This document shows positions 33,502 to 43,079 of a stretch of DNA of 64,000 bases, piece after piece (position 1 is the first letter of the stretch; each line of letters opens with the position of its first letter). Origin of the DNA: JAEUIE01 sp047602475 (GTDB lineage Bacteria; Planctomycetota; Planctomycetia; Gemmatales; HRBIN36); contig JASGHE010000001.1 of NCBI GenBank assembly GCA_047602475.1, forward strand, positions 310,001-374,000, in the 5' to 3' direction. The notes under the pieces were generated by a model that was given only the letters and a program-made list of their open reading frames with translations, ran no database searches and was not told the origin of the DNA. Made by a program: the position numbers and the translations under genes.

Positions 33502-36500
33502 ATGAGTGAAGTTCATGACGCCAAGACGCTGGAGCCCGCACCTGGCTCGGGTGTCAACAGGCTCATCAAGCAGCTGAAGAGCAGGCAGCGAGAACTCTGG
33601 CTTCAGGGGAAGCAAGAGCCTGCCGAGACTCTGCTCAAGGCACACCCCGAGGTGGCTGCCTCGCCGGCAGCGTTCAGCCTCGTCTATGGCGAGTTCCTGC
33701 TGAGGGAGGAGACAGGCAGCCCAGCCAAGCTCGATGAGTTCAAAGAACGGTTCCCCGGGTTAGCACAGCAGTTGGAAGATCAAGTCAAACTGCATCAGGT
33801 CTTCGGCAACTCGGTATGGCGTGACGATACCGAAGTGTACGACCTGACTCAAATGGTAAACGAATGCCCCGCCCCGGATATCCCCGGCTTCACTGATTTT
33901 ACTCTGTTAGGCCGTGGCGGGATGGGATTGGTCTATCGGGCCCGCCACATCAAGCTTGATCGTCTTGTCGCACTGAAGATGATGATCGACGGCCAATATG
34001 CCAGGTCGGAAATGCTGATCCGGTTCCGCACTGAGGCGGAGGCTGTCGCTCAGCTCGATCATCCGAATATCGTGCCGGTCTACGAAGTAGGCGAATGGAA
34101 CGGACTGCTCTACTTCACCATGAAGCTGGTGGAAAACGGATCGCTGTCGCAGCACCTGGCCAACTTCAAGAATGATCGTCAAGCGGCAGCAAGACTGGTC
34201 GCTGATCTTGCTCGCGCTCTTCACTATGCCCATCAACGCGGCATCCTGCATCGTGACCTGAAGCCTTCCAACATCCTGATCGATCACGACGGCAAACCCT
34301 ACGTCACCGATTTCGGCCTGGCCAAGCGTACGGATCGCAGCGCCAACATCACGATCACTCAAGGCTGCGTCGGAACTCCCGGCTACATGGCGCCGGAGCA
34401 GGCGGCAGGAAAACGGTTCCTCACCGTAGCCGTCGATGTCTGGGGGCTGGGAGCAATCCTGTATGAGCTGCTTACGCAGAAGGCTCCGTTCGCCAACGAA
34501 ACACCGATGCAGGCGATGCTGGAGGTTCTGGAAAACGATGTTCGCCGTCCCCGATCGGTCGATGCTTCCATCAATCCTGATCTGGAAACGATCTGTCTGA
34601 AGGCTCTGGCACGGGAACCGGAACGGCGATACAGCTCGGCACTGGCCCTGGCGGAAGACCTGGATCGCTGGGGGCAAGGCGACCCGATCACGGCACGAGC
34701 TTCCCGACCTTCGGAGCGTCTATGGCGTTGGGTGCGACGCCGTCCTGCCATCGCCGGTTTACTGGTAGCGGTGTTGCTGACGGCGGTCGCCGGTGTGACA
34801 GGCATCACGCTCGCCCTGCTCTACGCCCTTTCGGGCTGGGAACGGGCCAGCGAACTGGGTCAGCAGGCCAACGTCGAAAGAATCAGTGCCGAAAAGCGAC
34901 GAGACGAAGCGGAAAATCAGCTCTATTTCAGTCGAATCGCCCAGGCCAGCTTTGAAGAGAAGTCGAATCAGCCTGCTTCGGCCAGCTACCTTCTGGAGCA
35001 ATGCGAACCGGATAAACATGAGCAGGTTGACCGTCGTAACTGGGAATGGCACTATCTTCAGGGATTGCTCCACGCCGACTTGCTGACCATTTCGGATGCA
35101 CATGAAGAGATCACGTTTGACCTGGCATTCAGCCCCGATGGACAGCAACTGGTCAGCGCCGGGGGATCGCCTTATCGTCCTTATCCGCCAGATCGGGTTC
35201 GTGTGTGGAACGTCTGGGGAGAGCAGGCCGGTAAGGCGGTGGCAGAGTTCCCTCATCCTCGATTTCTGCAACAGGTACGCTACCTGTCTGATGGCCGGAG
35301 AATCGTCTGGTATGGGGATGACAAGAAGGAGCTTCATGTCGCCGACGTATTATCGGGAAAGGTCGTGCAGACAATCTCTTTGCCGAACGGGTTGCAGAAT
35401 ATCGCTCTCAGTGCTGATGGAACTCGCTACGTTTATCTGACCGGCAATGGACGCTATCAAGTACATGAACTGGCCACCCAGAAGTTAATCCACGAGTTCA
35501 CGCTGGAGAACACGTCCGCTAATACTATCGCTTTCAATCTAGATGGCACCATCCTGGCCATCAGCACAAAAGATGCTCTCATCCTACATTCGATTGCCAA
35601 GTCCACCAACCTTCGGCTCACTTCAGGTGGTTCGGGCCGTAGCAAGACAGCATTCAGTTCTGACGGGAAACTGGTGGCTGTGGGTATGACGACCGGCGTC
35701 GTCAAGATCTGGGATGCCGTCACCGGACAACAACTGCAAAGCCTTTCCGGCCACGATGGCGATGTCCGGGCAGTGGCGTTCAGCCCCAATGGCCAGCAGT
35801 TAGCTACCACGGGAGCTGATCATACTGTCAGGCTGTGGACCATCAAAACCGGGGAAGAAGTGCTTCGTTTCCGTGGTCATCAGGGCCGCGGTATGTGCCT
35901 GTGCTTTCATCCGTCGGGAAGGTTTCTCGCTTCAGGATCCGGGCAGCCGAGCGAAATCAAAGTCTGGGATTTGACTCGTCAGCAGGAGTATCTCAACGTC
36001 AAACCACCCGCCGGCAAACGGATCGAGGCTCTGAGCTTTTCGAGTGACGGCAACCTGGTTCACACTCTCCGGGCGACAGGCCCTCTGCAGAGTACCGATG
36101 CCTCGACGGGAAGCGAGCAGTCAGCTAGCAAGATTGAGTTCACCGGGAAGCCGATCCGTCCGGCGGTGATCGCAGCGTTCTCCTCTGATGCCTCGCTGCT
36201 GGCAGCCTTGAGTGAGTCTTCAGACAAGGTGGTGGACATCGTCTCGATGAATGACCAGAAAGTGCTTCATCAACTGGAACACAACAGTGAGGTGAAGAAC
36301 CTGGGCTTCAGCAAGAATGGCTCCAGGCTCGTCACTTCCTCGCCGGCTCAAAGACAGGGCGAGTCTCGAGAGATCAGAGTATGGGACACCACGACGGGGA
36401 AGTTGGTTTCACTAACCAAATGTGATCCCTTTGTTGAGTCTCGAACATACGGAACGGTAGCGCTGAACGCCGACGGAACGCTGCTGGCTCATGAGGAATA

Positions 36501-37050
36501 TCAGAAGGCTGCTCGTGAGAATGGCAACCCTGACCGTACCTGTCAGTTCGTGATTCGCGATGCAATGAGCGGTGAGGAGGTGCATCGTCTCTCTGGAGTT
36601 TTGCCACGTGTGGAACGGATCGCCTTCAATCACGATGGGTCGCTCATTGCATTGTCTTGTGAAAAGAGGGGAGTCGTGGTCTACGATCTTCTCCATAAGA
36701 AATGGTTACATCAGGAGCCACTACAGGGTTCTTCGAATCGCACATCGCTGGAGACGTTCTGGGATTTGTCTTTCAGCCCCGATGGCCAACGGCTGGCCGG
36801 TGTCAACCGGGTTCATGTGTTGTTATGGGACATCCACACCGGCCAAATGGTGCTGACCCTGCGAGGAGCCGCCCCGCCAAGCGGTGATAACGGTTTCAAC
36901 CCCCGGGTGGCTTGGAGCCCCGATAGTCGCCGGCTGGCAGCAAGCAATTCCGATACCAGTTTCAGCATCTGGGATGCCGGGGACAGGCACAGCCCAGTTG
37001 CGAAGAAGGCGATGCAGGAGGCGGCGATGATGCGGGCTGTGGGGCAGTAG
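33502..37050 (+). CDS. Ser/Thr protein kinase with transmembrane helix and WD40 repeats
   Basis: 1182 residues. The N-terminal 120 residues are a helical regulatory segment seen in planctomycete kinases (LWLQGKQEPAETLLKAHPE). Kinase domain about 135-400: LLGRGGMGLVYRAR, VALKMM, HRDLKPSNIL, VTDFGLAK and GTPGYMAPEQ. The helix IAGLLVAVLLTAVAGVTGITLALLYAL follows at about residue 415. The outer 700 residues are WD40-type repeats (ITFDLAFSPDGQQLVSAGG, VKIWDAVTGQQLQSLSGHDGDV, VRLWTIKTGEEVLRFRGH, SFSPDGQRLAGVNRVHVLLWD), predicted to form one or two propellers in the periplasm. A complete, unshifted receptor kinase. It probably senses a protein or carbohydrate ligand. Confidence 0.93.
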   Translation: MSEVHDAKTLEPAPGSGVNRLIKQLKSRQRELWLQGKQEPAETLLKAHPEVAASPAAFSLVYGEFLLREETGSPAKLDEFKERFPGLAQQLEDQVKLHQVFGNSVWRDDTEVYDLTQMVNECPAPDIPGFTDFTLLGRGGMGLVYRARHIKLDRLVALKMMIDGQYARSEMLIRFRTEAEAVAQLDHPNIVPVYEVGEWNGLLYFTMKLVENGSLSQHLANFKNDRQAAARLVADLARALHYAHQRGILHRDLKPSNILIDHDGKPYVTDFGLAKRTDRSANITITQGCVGTPGYMAPEQAAGKRFLTVAVDVWGLGAILYELLTQKAPFANETPMQAMLEVLENDVRRPRSVDASINPDLETICLKALAREPERRYSSALALAEDLDRWGQGDPITARASRPSERLWRWVRRRPAIAGLLVAVLLTAVAGVTGITLALLYALSGWERASELGQQANVERISAEKRRDEAENQLYFSRIAQASFEEKSNQPASASYLLEQCEPDKHEQVDRRNWEWHYLQGLLHADLLTISDAHEEITFDLAFSPDGQQLVSAGGSPYRPYPPDRVRVWNVWGEQAGKAVAEFPHPRFLQQVRYLSDGRRIVWYGDDKKELHVADVLSGKVVQTISLPNGLQNIALSADGTRYVYLTGNGRYQVHELATQKLIHEFTLENTSANTIAFNLDGTILAISTKDALILHSIAKSTNLRLTSGGSGRSKTAFSSDGKLVAVGMTTGVVKIWDAVTGQQLQSLSGHDGDVRAVAFSPNGQQLATTGADHTVRLWTIKTGEEVLRFRGHQGRGMCLCFHPSGRFLASGSGQPSEIKVWDLTRQQEYLNVKPPAGKRIEALSFSSDGNLVHTLRATGPLQSTDASTGSEQSASKIEFTGKPIRPAVIAAFSSDASLLAALSESSDKVVDIVSMNDQKVLHQLEHNSEVKNLGFSKNGSRLVTSSPAQRQGESREIRVWDTTTGKLVSLTKCDPFVESRTYGTVALNADGTLLAHEEYQKAARENGNPDRTCQFVIRDAMSGEEVHRLSGVLPRVERIAFNHDGSLIALSCEKRGVVVYDLLHKKWLHQEPLQGSSNRTSLETFWDLSFSPDGQRLAGVNRVHVLLWDIHTGQMVLTLRGAAPPSGDNGFNPRVAWSPDSRRLAASNSDTSFSIWDAGDRHSPVAKKAMQEAAMMRAVGQ

Positions 37051-37059
37051 GCGATCCGA

Positions 37060-37461
37060 TTACCACACTGTTTTGAGGTTAGTCAACGCTCTGATCCTGG
37101 CATCAGCAGTGACCAGTTCTAAACCTGTAGAGAATGCCGTAGCTGCAATAATGCGGTCGGGCATGTCGGGAACGGTACTGCGTGGGATGTAATTCATTTC
37201 CAGTGCAATTCTAACGGTTAGCGGGACTACATCGATTGGCTCAAGTGAATTACTGATAGAGTTCCACAACTCATCCAAGACCGCTTGATCGATCCGTCTT
37301 CGTTCCGTCAAATAAATCAGTTCCACGATTGTTATGCTCGAAACAAGTATCTTCCCATGTTGCTCTGCCTGCTCTAATGATTTACGGGCAGCAGTAGAGA
37401 GCTTATTCGTTTCAGAAAGATACCAAATAATAGAGTGCGTATCAGCAAGAACATTGTTCAT
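37060..37461 (-). CDS. vapC: VapC-type PIN-domain toxin
   Basis: 133 residues. Acidic PIN residues are visible: Asp in LADTHSIIWYL (residue 7), Glu in SSITIVELIYL (about 45), Asp in PDRIIAATA (about 100) and Asp in VTADARI (about 118). Type II VapC toxins are Mg-dependent RNases, often cutting initiator tRNA or rRNA. The start overlaps the stop of the upstream antitoxin gene by four bases (ATGA). Confidence 0.88.
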   Translation of the reverse strand: MNNVLADTHSIIWYLSETNKLSTAARKSLEQAEQHGKILVSSITIVELIYLTERRRIDQAVLDELWNSISNSLEPIDVVPLTVRIALEMNYIPRSTVPDMPDRIIAATAFSTGLELVTADARIRALTNLKTVW

Positions 37462-37730
37462 TCATCGTTGCCTTTGGGAAACTCACGTGGGAAGTTGGCA
37501 CACATCTCACGGCGTGCTTCCTGAAATTCTTCCAATGATGGAATTTGTAAACGGAGATGCTCCAGTCGACCAGCCAATGGTTTTCGCTTAGGAAGGGCAG
37601 CGGTATGAACATCTTTCACATCCGTCTCCAGCACTTCCTGGGCGTATTGCTCCAACCCCTTACCCTGCTCGATGGCACGTTGGCGAAGGCGTTGTTCTAA
37701 TTCTACGGGCAGTTGCAGTGTCAGTGTCAT
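37458..37730 (-). CDS. VapB-like antitoxin
   Basis: 90 residues. The first 35 (TLTLQLPVELEQRLRQRAIEQGKGLEQYAQEVL) resemble a ribbon-helix-helix DNA-binding domain; the rest (LPSLEEFQEARREMCANFPREFP-like tail) would wrap the toxin. It is 4 bp overlapped with vapC, the usual order for self-repressed TA operons. The exact antitoxin class is not certain. The promoter would lie in the 195 bp between this gene and the divergent ECF sigma gene. Confidence 0.75.
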   Translation of the reverse strand: MTLTLQLPVELEQRLRQRAIEQGKGLEQYAQEVLETDVKDVHTAALPKRKPLAGRLEHLRLQIPSLEEFQEARREMCANFPREFPKGNDE

Positions 37731-37925
37731 GGTTCACCTGTAGCCATTATAAGCAGTCAGCTAAGGGGTTGTCAGTACCATTTCAACAGATCGAATGGTT
37801 GGTCTCCGTCACAACATGGCGGATCGTGATGGCAACCAACCAGAATCCATCCCCCGCCCTTGCAAATACTTAGGTCTTTGCCCAAACTATGAGCAGTTGT
37901 TCATCGTCGTAACTATCAGACGGAT

Positions 37926-38516
37926 ATGAGCGCATCGGCCATGCAGGCAGATCTGGGATTGTTGCAGACTGCCACCACGCCTGCCTCGGCTACGCCGGGG
38001 GTCAGCATGGGGGACGCTTTCGTGCGCACCTTAATGAAGCTCGTGGCGAGCTGGTCGGCACCTTGGTCTACCTTTTGGGCAGCCAGGAAGATGCCAACGA
38101 CGCGGCCCAGGAAACCTTCATGAAGTGCTGGCGGAACCTGGACGAGCTTGACAAGGTACAGAACCTGCGGGCCTTCATCTTCCGGGTCGCCATGAACACC
38201 GCTACCGACATTCGGCGCAGCAGCCTGGCGACGGAAAGCCAAACCGATGGGGGAGGAAGAGATGTACGCAGCTCCCACCAATACCGACTGCGACAACCTG
38301 GAACAGCAGGAACAGGTGCAGCGTGTCCGCCGGGCGATTCGGACGCTGCGCATCGAAGAGCAGGAGATCTTCCTGCTGAGAGAGAATGGCGAGATGACCT
38401 ACGAGCAGATCGCCGAGATACGCTCCGTGCCTGTGGGCACCGTGAAAACCCAGATGCGGACCGCTCTACAGAAGCTCCGCAAGATTTTGGAAGAAGAGCC
38501 GGGAGGTATGCAATGA
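37926..38516 (+). CDS. ECF sigma factor carrying two compensating frameshifts
   Basis: Read across three frames, one sigma-70-type protein of about 195 residues emerges. From ATG 37926: MSASAMQADLGLLQ...SMGDAFVRTL; then (one A missing near 38033) VYLLGSQEDANDAAQETFMKCWRNLDELDKVQNLRAFIFRVAMN; then (one extra base near 38218-38223) RRKAKPMGEEEMYAAP and region 4, RTLRIEEQEIFLLRENGEMTYEQIAEIRSVPVGTVKTQMRTALQKLRK. The stop TGA (38514-38516) overlaps the ATG of the next gene. The pairing with the downstream zinc-finger protein makes a sigma/anti-sigma operon. Confidence 0.8.
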
Positions 38517-41500
38517 TGACGTGCCAAAGCTGTTCTGAACAGCTGCTCGAGTACGTCTATGGCTTGCTCGACAGCAGCGATCCTGTGGAAGCCCAGACGC
38601 TGACAGAACTGCGCACCCATCTGGAAACGTGCACCCAGTGTCAGGCTGCCTACGAACGAGCCAAACAGCAGCAGAGCCTTCTCGGCCAGGCCAGCCGGGT
38701 GAAGACCGATCTGACGTTCGTCGCCCCCAAAGTGGAACCACGCCGTACCGCACTTGTTCGTCAACGCTCCAGTTACGTTTCTTGGTATGCCACCGCAGCG
38801 AGTCTGCTGGTAGGGCTGCTGGCAGTCACTGGCTCAGCCTACTGGTGGGGCAAGACTACCAGGTGGCAGGCCATCGAAGAAGCACGGGTGAACCTCGAAA
38901 ACGTCAAAGCCTTGCCAGCACCAGACATCAACGTCTCTGCCCCTTTCAAGCAGCAATTGGCCACCCAGGTATTGGCTACGGAGCTACTGAAGAAGTCTCT
39001 TCTCGCCAAGGAGGCTTCGATTGAGAAAGAGCTTCTGGCCAACACCAATTATCAACAGTTGATTGGACCCACGAACGTCACGGCTAACAACGATGCCCCG
39101 ATGGTCTTCTTGAACCAGACACTCATCGAACAGCCCGCGCCAGTCAATGAAGTGGCTAACAAGCTGACTGATCCCAGCACGCAGAACTCGACGACACAGC
39201 AGTATCGCCGTTCCGGGCCGAACTCCAACAAGTACCTCTACACGCTGTCTTCTCTAGCCTATGATGGCGCCAACAACAAGATTTTCAACAACGAAGTCTC
39301 GCAGGACATCACTAACAATGTGCTTGGCTACAAAATCAACCATCCGATTACGGTCTTGCAAGCAGAACTAGCCGCCCATTTGTGTACCGACAAGCCGCTC
39401 TATCAGCCGGGCGAAGAGGTCTTCTTCCGAGGCATCGCTCTCGATAAGGTCAACTTCACACCAGTCAACGACGAACTTGAGTTTACTTTCACCCTGATCG
39501 GCCCCGGCATGGATAAGCCACTCAAAAAAGTGGCGAAGCTAGCTCACATCATTGATCCGGTCACCAGACAGCCCATGAAGGATGTTCGTGGGCAAACGAT
39601 TCAAGCCATTGGCTGTGATTCGATTACCCTGCCGCCGAACATGCCACTGGGCGAGAGCACCTTGACCCTCACTGAGAAGAATAGCCGCATTCCTCCGCAG
39701 ACGGTCAAGTTCATGGTCAACAGCCTGACCGCTCCGAAGTTCGACAAACAACTTCAGTTCGCCCGTGCCTCTTATGCCCCCGGCGACGAGGTGACTCTCA
39801 CCGGCAAGGTCAAGCTGCCAAGCCAGCAACCGTGGAGGAACGGTTCCATCAAGGCTGACATCCAGATCGATGGCGAGAAGTACGACGCCCAGGGGAACAA
39901 GACCCAGGTTGACTTGGCCGCCAGCACGGACAGTGCGGGTAACGTGAACCTCGCCTTCCGTCTGCCCAAGACGATTCAGCAGGGACAGGGCACATTGTCG
40001 CTCAAGCTCCAGGGCGCTGATGGCCAGGAAACCTGGTCGCATCCGCTGCGAATCGAAACCGGAGCGGTACTCATCGATGCCTACCCCGAAGGTGGCGACT
40101 TAATTGCCGGCACGCCGAATACCCTCTACTTCCAGATGCGGAATCAGTATGGCGAAGCAGTCGATGGCGAGGTGGAACTCCTCGACAGTAAGCAGAAGCT
40201 GATCGTGACCGGGCAGACTTTCCATGACGAAACCGAAGCCAAAGCCTCACGAGGCATGGGGTCGTTCAGCTTCACACCTCAAGCTCAAGAAAGCTACTCA
40301 CTTCGGCAGAAGAAACCTGCCGGCACCCAGGAAATGACCACGCTGCCCGCAGCCAAGGCATCCGGTGTAGCCATGCATATCGAACAGAGCGTTCTGCCCG
40401 CCGGCGCTCCGTTGCAAGTGGAACTCAGCAACATGGGCGATAGCCGCACTCTGGCTGTCTCTGTCCATTGCCGGGGGGTACTAATCGCTCTGGATCACTT
40501 GACGATGGCGGCCAACGTCACGCAGCGGATCATGATCGATGCTGTCAAACCTCTCGGCGGTGTCTATCGTGTTACAGTCGCAGAGATTGTATCTCGGAAT
40601 AACACCTGGCAGGTGGTGCCGCTGGCGGAACGGCTGGTCTATCGCCAGCCGAACAGGCAATTGCAGCTCGGCCTGAAGGCTGAGCAGGTTCCGGGCAAGC
40701 CGCTTCAGTTGCAGATCGAAGCGAAGAACGAGACCAACCAGCCCAGCGCCGCCTACGTCACCATCGTCGGGGTCAATCAATCACTTCTGCAACTGGCGGA
40801 GGCGACGACCACCCGCCGATTGCCGGCCCACTTCCTTCTTGCCGGTGAAGTTCGTCAGCCTGAGGATCTGGAGTTTGCCGATTTCTTTCTCAGCGGACAT
40901 CGCAGCGCCGATCGGGCTCTCGATCTGCTTCTAGGGGTACAGGGCTGGCGCAGGTTCAAGGAAGTAGATTCCACCGCCGTTCTGGATCAACTGAAGAACC
41001 GACAGGCACAGCAGACCACGACCGAGTCGCTGCCGATCCGCTACTACGACAACCGGGAACAGATGGTCGAGATTGTTCGCCGGAAAGTGAAGGAGATAGT
41101 CGAGAAGTCGCCGGAACAGCAAAAGCTGCTCGAAGCAGAGAAGGCTGTGCTCGAACTGAATGCACAAGTCGAAACACGAAAGAGCCGGCAAGCCAGTGAT
41201 ACCGTCAAACGGCGAGTTGAACTTGCGACTGCTGAAACACAGTACAAACAATCGCAAGAGGAATGGCAGCAATTTATGACCTGGTTCTATCTGGGCACTG
41301 CTACCGTATTGGGTGTTCTCAGCATCCTCGGAGCTATTGCTCTCCTGGCCCGCCGGGCAACGCTGCCCTGGCATCTGGCCGGGACTATTGGTACCCTCAG
41401 TGCGTTGGGGCTGATCGGAACCGCTGTGCTTTGGTACCAGCAACCAGAACCTGCCCTGGCGATGCCTCATCCAACGGAACCACCTGTTGTTTCTGTGGCT

Positions 41501-42919
41501 CTTAACAACGATGAAAAAGCCCCCCGGCCTGCCAGCAAGGTCCTTGAGGTTGCCAAGAGTGATGCTCCACTGCCCCCATCCATTCGTCGTGGTACCACTG
41601 AATCTACATCAGGCAAAGGTAAAGACGCGGACTCAGACGAATTGAAGAAGGCTACTTCCGACGAAAAAAGTATGGAAGACCGCAAGACGCCTCCAAGTGA
41701 AAGTAACAACAAGAAAAAAGAACCCGACTTGCCTGCACCTTCGGGAATAGTGGCGACACCTTCACAATCTCAGTTGCCGGGGAAAATCAATGTTCCTGGC
41801 AATGCGGATACGCAGACTGGCCAGCGAGACCGATTATCCAAGAATCAGTCAGCTCCAGGCAGACAGCAGTCGCAAACTCAGTATGAACAGCAAGGCAAGA
41901 ACAGGCTGGCAGACCCACGTGCGCAAGTGATCTCTCCCACAACTCCAACGCAGGATTATGGATCGTACAAAGCTGCCGACAAGGTAATCAGCAAGCAAGA
42001 GAATGGTCAGGCAAAGTCACAACCTCAACCGCCCAGCCCCGCAACAAATAGCATCAAAAGCATGGGCGACTCCGGTCGACCGGGGATCGGCGGCGGTCTG
42101 GGTGGCGCAGGTGGCGGTGGCTTAGGAGGCGGGGGTTTGGGTAGTGGCGGGCTTGGAAAGCCATCTACCGACGCCTCTGGGTCAAACAAGACTGTCAAAG
42201 ATAGCGGCAAAGAGTCTTTCAAGAAGAACGACGCGGAAAAGCTTGACGACGATGGTCGTCAGCAGAACAGCTTCTATCTCCGTGAGTACAGTTGGAAGGC
42301 GGAAGCCAAGCCAGCTGGCATCACCCTGGCGACGGCAACCTGGAGCAAGACGGTCTACTGGCATCCGCTGGAGATCGTGCCTACCAGTGGGAAGCTGGAA
42401 CTGCCCATCGAACTACCTCCCAACGAAGGCGTCTATCACTTTGAAGTCTACGGCCATGATGGCGAGGGACGACTGGGCGCGGCTTCGATTGACATCCCAG
42501 CCCCAGTGCAATCGGTCTCACTGCATACGAAGCTATCTAAGGCCAGGGCCAGGGTGGGAGATGTGATCCAACTTGAATGCGAGGTGCAGAACCTTTCGAC
42601 CCGGCGACAACCTCAGGTGATTGCGAAGATACAACTGCCCGAAGGGACGAGCCTGCCCCCGAACCTGAAGCAGTTGCGGTTTGCCGCCAAGTCGTCGGCC
42701 TCGGACGATTCCCAGGAGCCGACGAAGTATTCCATCAAAGGCCGTGAACTGACGTTGAACTGGGCCGAGATGGCTGCCGGGCAACGACTGAAGCTATCGA
42801 TCGATTTGATTTGCAACAAGCCTGTGGAAGCTACCACCAGCACGTCGAAGGCCTATCTGGAGAATCAGGAGGCTGATGCGGCGGTGGTGCCGGGATTGAG
42901 TTTGAAGATTGCCAAGTAG
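38513..42919 (+). CDS. Giant transmembrane zinc-finger (anti-sigma-like) protein with alpha-2-macroglobulin-like domains
   Basis: 1468 residues from ATG 38513 (MMTCQSCSEQLLEYVYGLL). N-terminal zf-HC2-type finger with CQSC and HLETCTQC (residues 4-44), a membrane helix (YATAASLLVGLLAVTGSAYWW, about 85-105), then an MG2-like domain (LCTDKPLYQPGEEVFFRGIAL, about 290) and another beta module (ASYAPGDEVTLTGKVKLPSQ). Near residues 920-990 two helices (YLGTATVLGVLSILGAIALLA; TIGTLSALGLIGTAVLWY) recross the membrane. A disordered Ser/Lys/Gly tract of about 230 residues follows, ending in GGGLGGGGLGSGGLG. The final 230 residues are further beta domains. Its start overlaps the ECF sigma stop. No thioester (GCGEQ) motif is visible. 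Confidence 0.8.
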   Translation: MMTCQSCSEQLLEYVYGLLDSSDPVEAQTLTELRTHLETCTQCQAAYERAKQQQSLLGQASRVKTDLTFVAPKVEPRRTALVRQRSSYVSWYATAASLLVGLLAVTGSAYWWGKTTRWQAIEEARVNLENVKALPAPDINVSAPFKQQLATQVLATELLKKSLLAKEASIEKELLANTNYQQLIGPTNVTANNDAPMVFLNQTLIEQPAPVNEVANKLTDPSTQNSTTQQYRRSGPNSNKYLYTLSSLAYDGANNKIFNNEVSQDITNNVLGYKINHPITVLQAELAAHLCTDKPLYQPGEEVFFRGIALDKVNFTPVNDELEFTFTLIGPGMDKPLKKVAKLAHIIDPVTRQPMKDVRGQTIQAIGCDSITLPPNMPLGESTLTLTEKNSRIPPQTVKFMVNSLTAPKFDKQLQFARASYAPGDEVTLTGKVKLPSQQPWRNGSIKADIQIDGEKYDAQGNKTQVDLAASTDSAGNVNLAFRLPKTIQQGQGTLSLKLQGADGQETWSHPLRIETGAVLIDAYPEGGDLIAGTPNTLYFQMRNQYGEAVDGEVELLDSKQKLIVTGQTFHDETEAKASRGMGSFSFTPQAQESYSLRQKKPAGTQEMTTLPAAKASGVAMHIEQSVLPAGAPLQVELSNMGDSRTLAVSVHCRGVLIALDHLTMAANVTQRIMIDAVKPLGGVYRVTVAEIVSRNNTWQVVPLAERLVYRQPNRQLQLGLKAEQVPGKPLQLQIEAKNETNQPSAAYVTIVGVNQSLLQLAEATTTRRLPAHFLLAGEVRQPEDLEFADFFLSGHRSADRALDLLLGVQGWRRFKEVDSTAVLDQLKNRQAQQTTTESLPIRYYDNREQMVEIVRRKVKEIVEKSPEQQKLLEAEKAVLELNAQVETRKSRQASDTVKRRVELATAETQYKQSQEEWQQFMTWFYLGTATVLGVLSILGAIALLARRATLPWHLAGTIGTLSALGLIGTAVLWYQQPEPALAMPHPTEPPVVSVALNNDEKAPRPASKVLEVAKSDAPLPPSIRRGTTESTSGKGKDADSDELKKATSDEKSMEDRKTPPSESNNKKKEPDLPAPSGIVATPSQSQLPGKINVPGNADTQTGQRDRLSKNQSAPGRQQSQTQYEQQGKNRLADPRAQVISPTTPTQDYGSYKAADKVISKQENGQAKSQPQPPSPATNSIKSMGDSGRPGIGGGLGGAGGGGLGGGGLGSGGLGKPSTDASGSNKTVKDSGKESFKKNDAEKLDDDGRQQNSFYLREYSWKAEAKPAGITLATATWSKTVYWHPLEIVPTSGKLELPIELPPNEGVYHFEVYGHDGEGRLGAASIDIPAPVQSVSLHTKLSKARARVGDVIQLECEVQNLSTRRQPQVIAKIQLPEGTSLPPNLKQLRFAAKSSASDDSQEPTKYSIKGRELTLNWAEMAAGQRLKLSIDLICNKPVEATTSTSKAYLENQEADAAVVPGLSLKIAK

Positions 42920-43014
42920 GGCACGCTGTGCGTGCCTCACAATGACAGTATCTCGTCACAACAGGATTTGGTAAAGGCAGCTAGTCGTGGAGAGGCACGC
43001 ACAGCGTGCCCTAC
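42916..43014. repeat. MITE-like element, family C, copy 1
   Basis: 99 bp with perfect inverted ends GTAGGGCACGCTGTGCGTGC and complement. The TAG inside its first bases (42917-42919) is the stop codon of the preceding 1468-residue protein. A copy with the same ends and a different interior is at 59603-59705. Confidence 0.9.
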
Positions 43015-43028
43015 GAAACTATCTCCGC

Positions 43029-43079
43029 CCCCTCATGCGAAGTATGAGGGCACCTCTAGTCGGAGCGTGAAGACAACTC
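43029..43079. repeat. Partial family B element
   Basis: CCCTCATGCGAAGTATGAGGG and a trailing GTGAAGACAACTC resemble the ends of family B elements (23563, 25098), but the interior is short. The mnmE stop TAG (43079-43081 on the minus strand) overlaps its last base. Confidence 0.6.
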
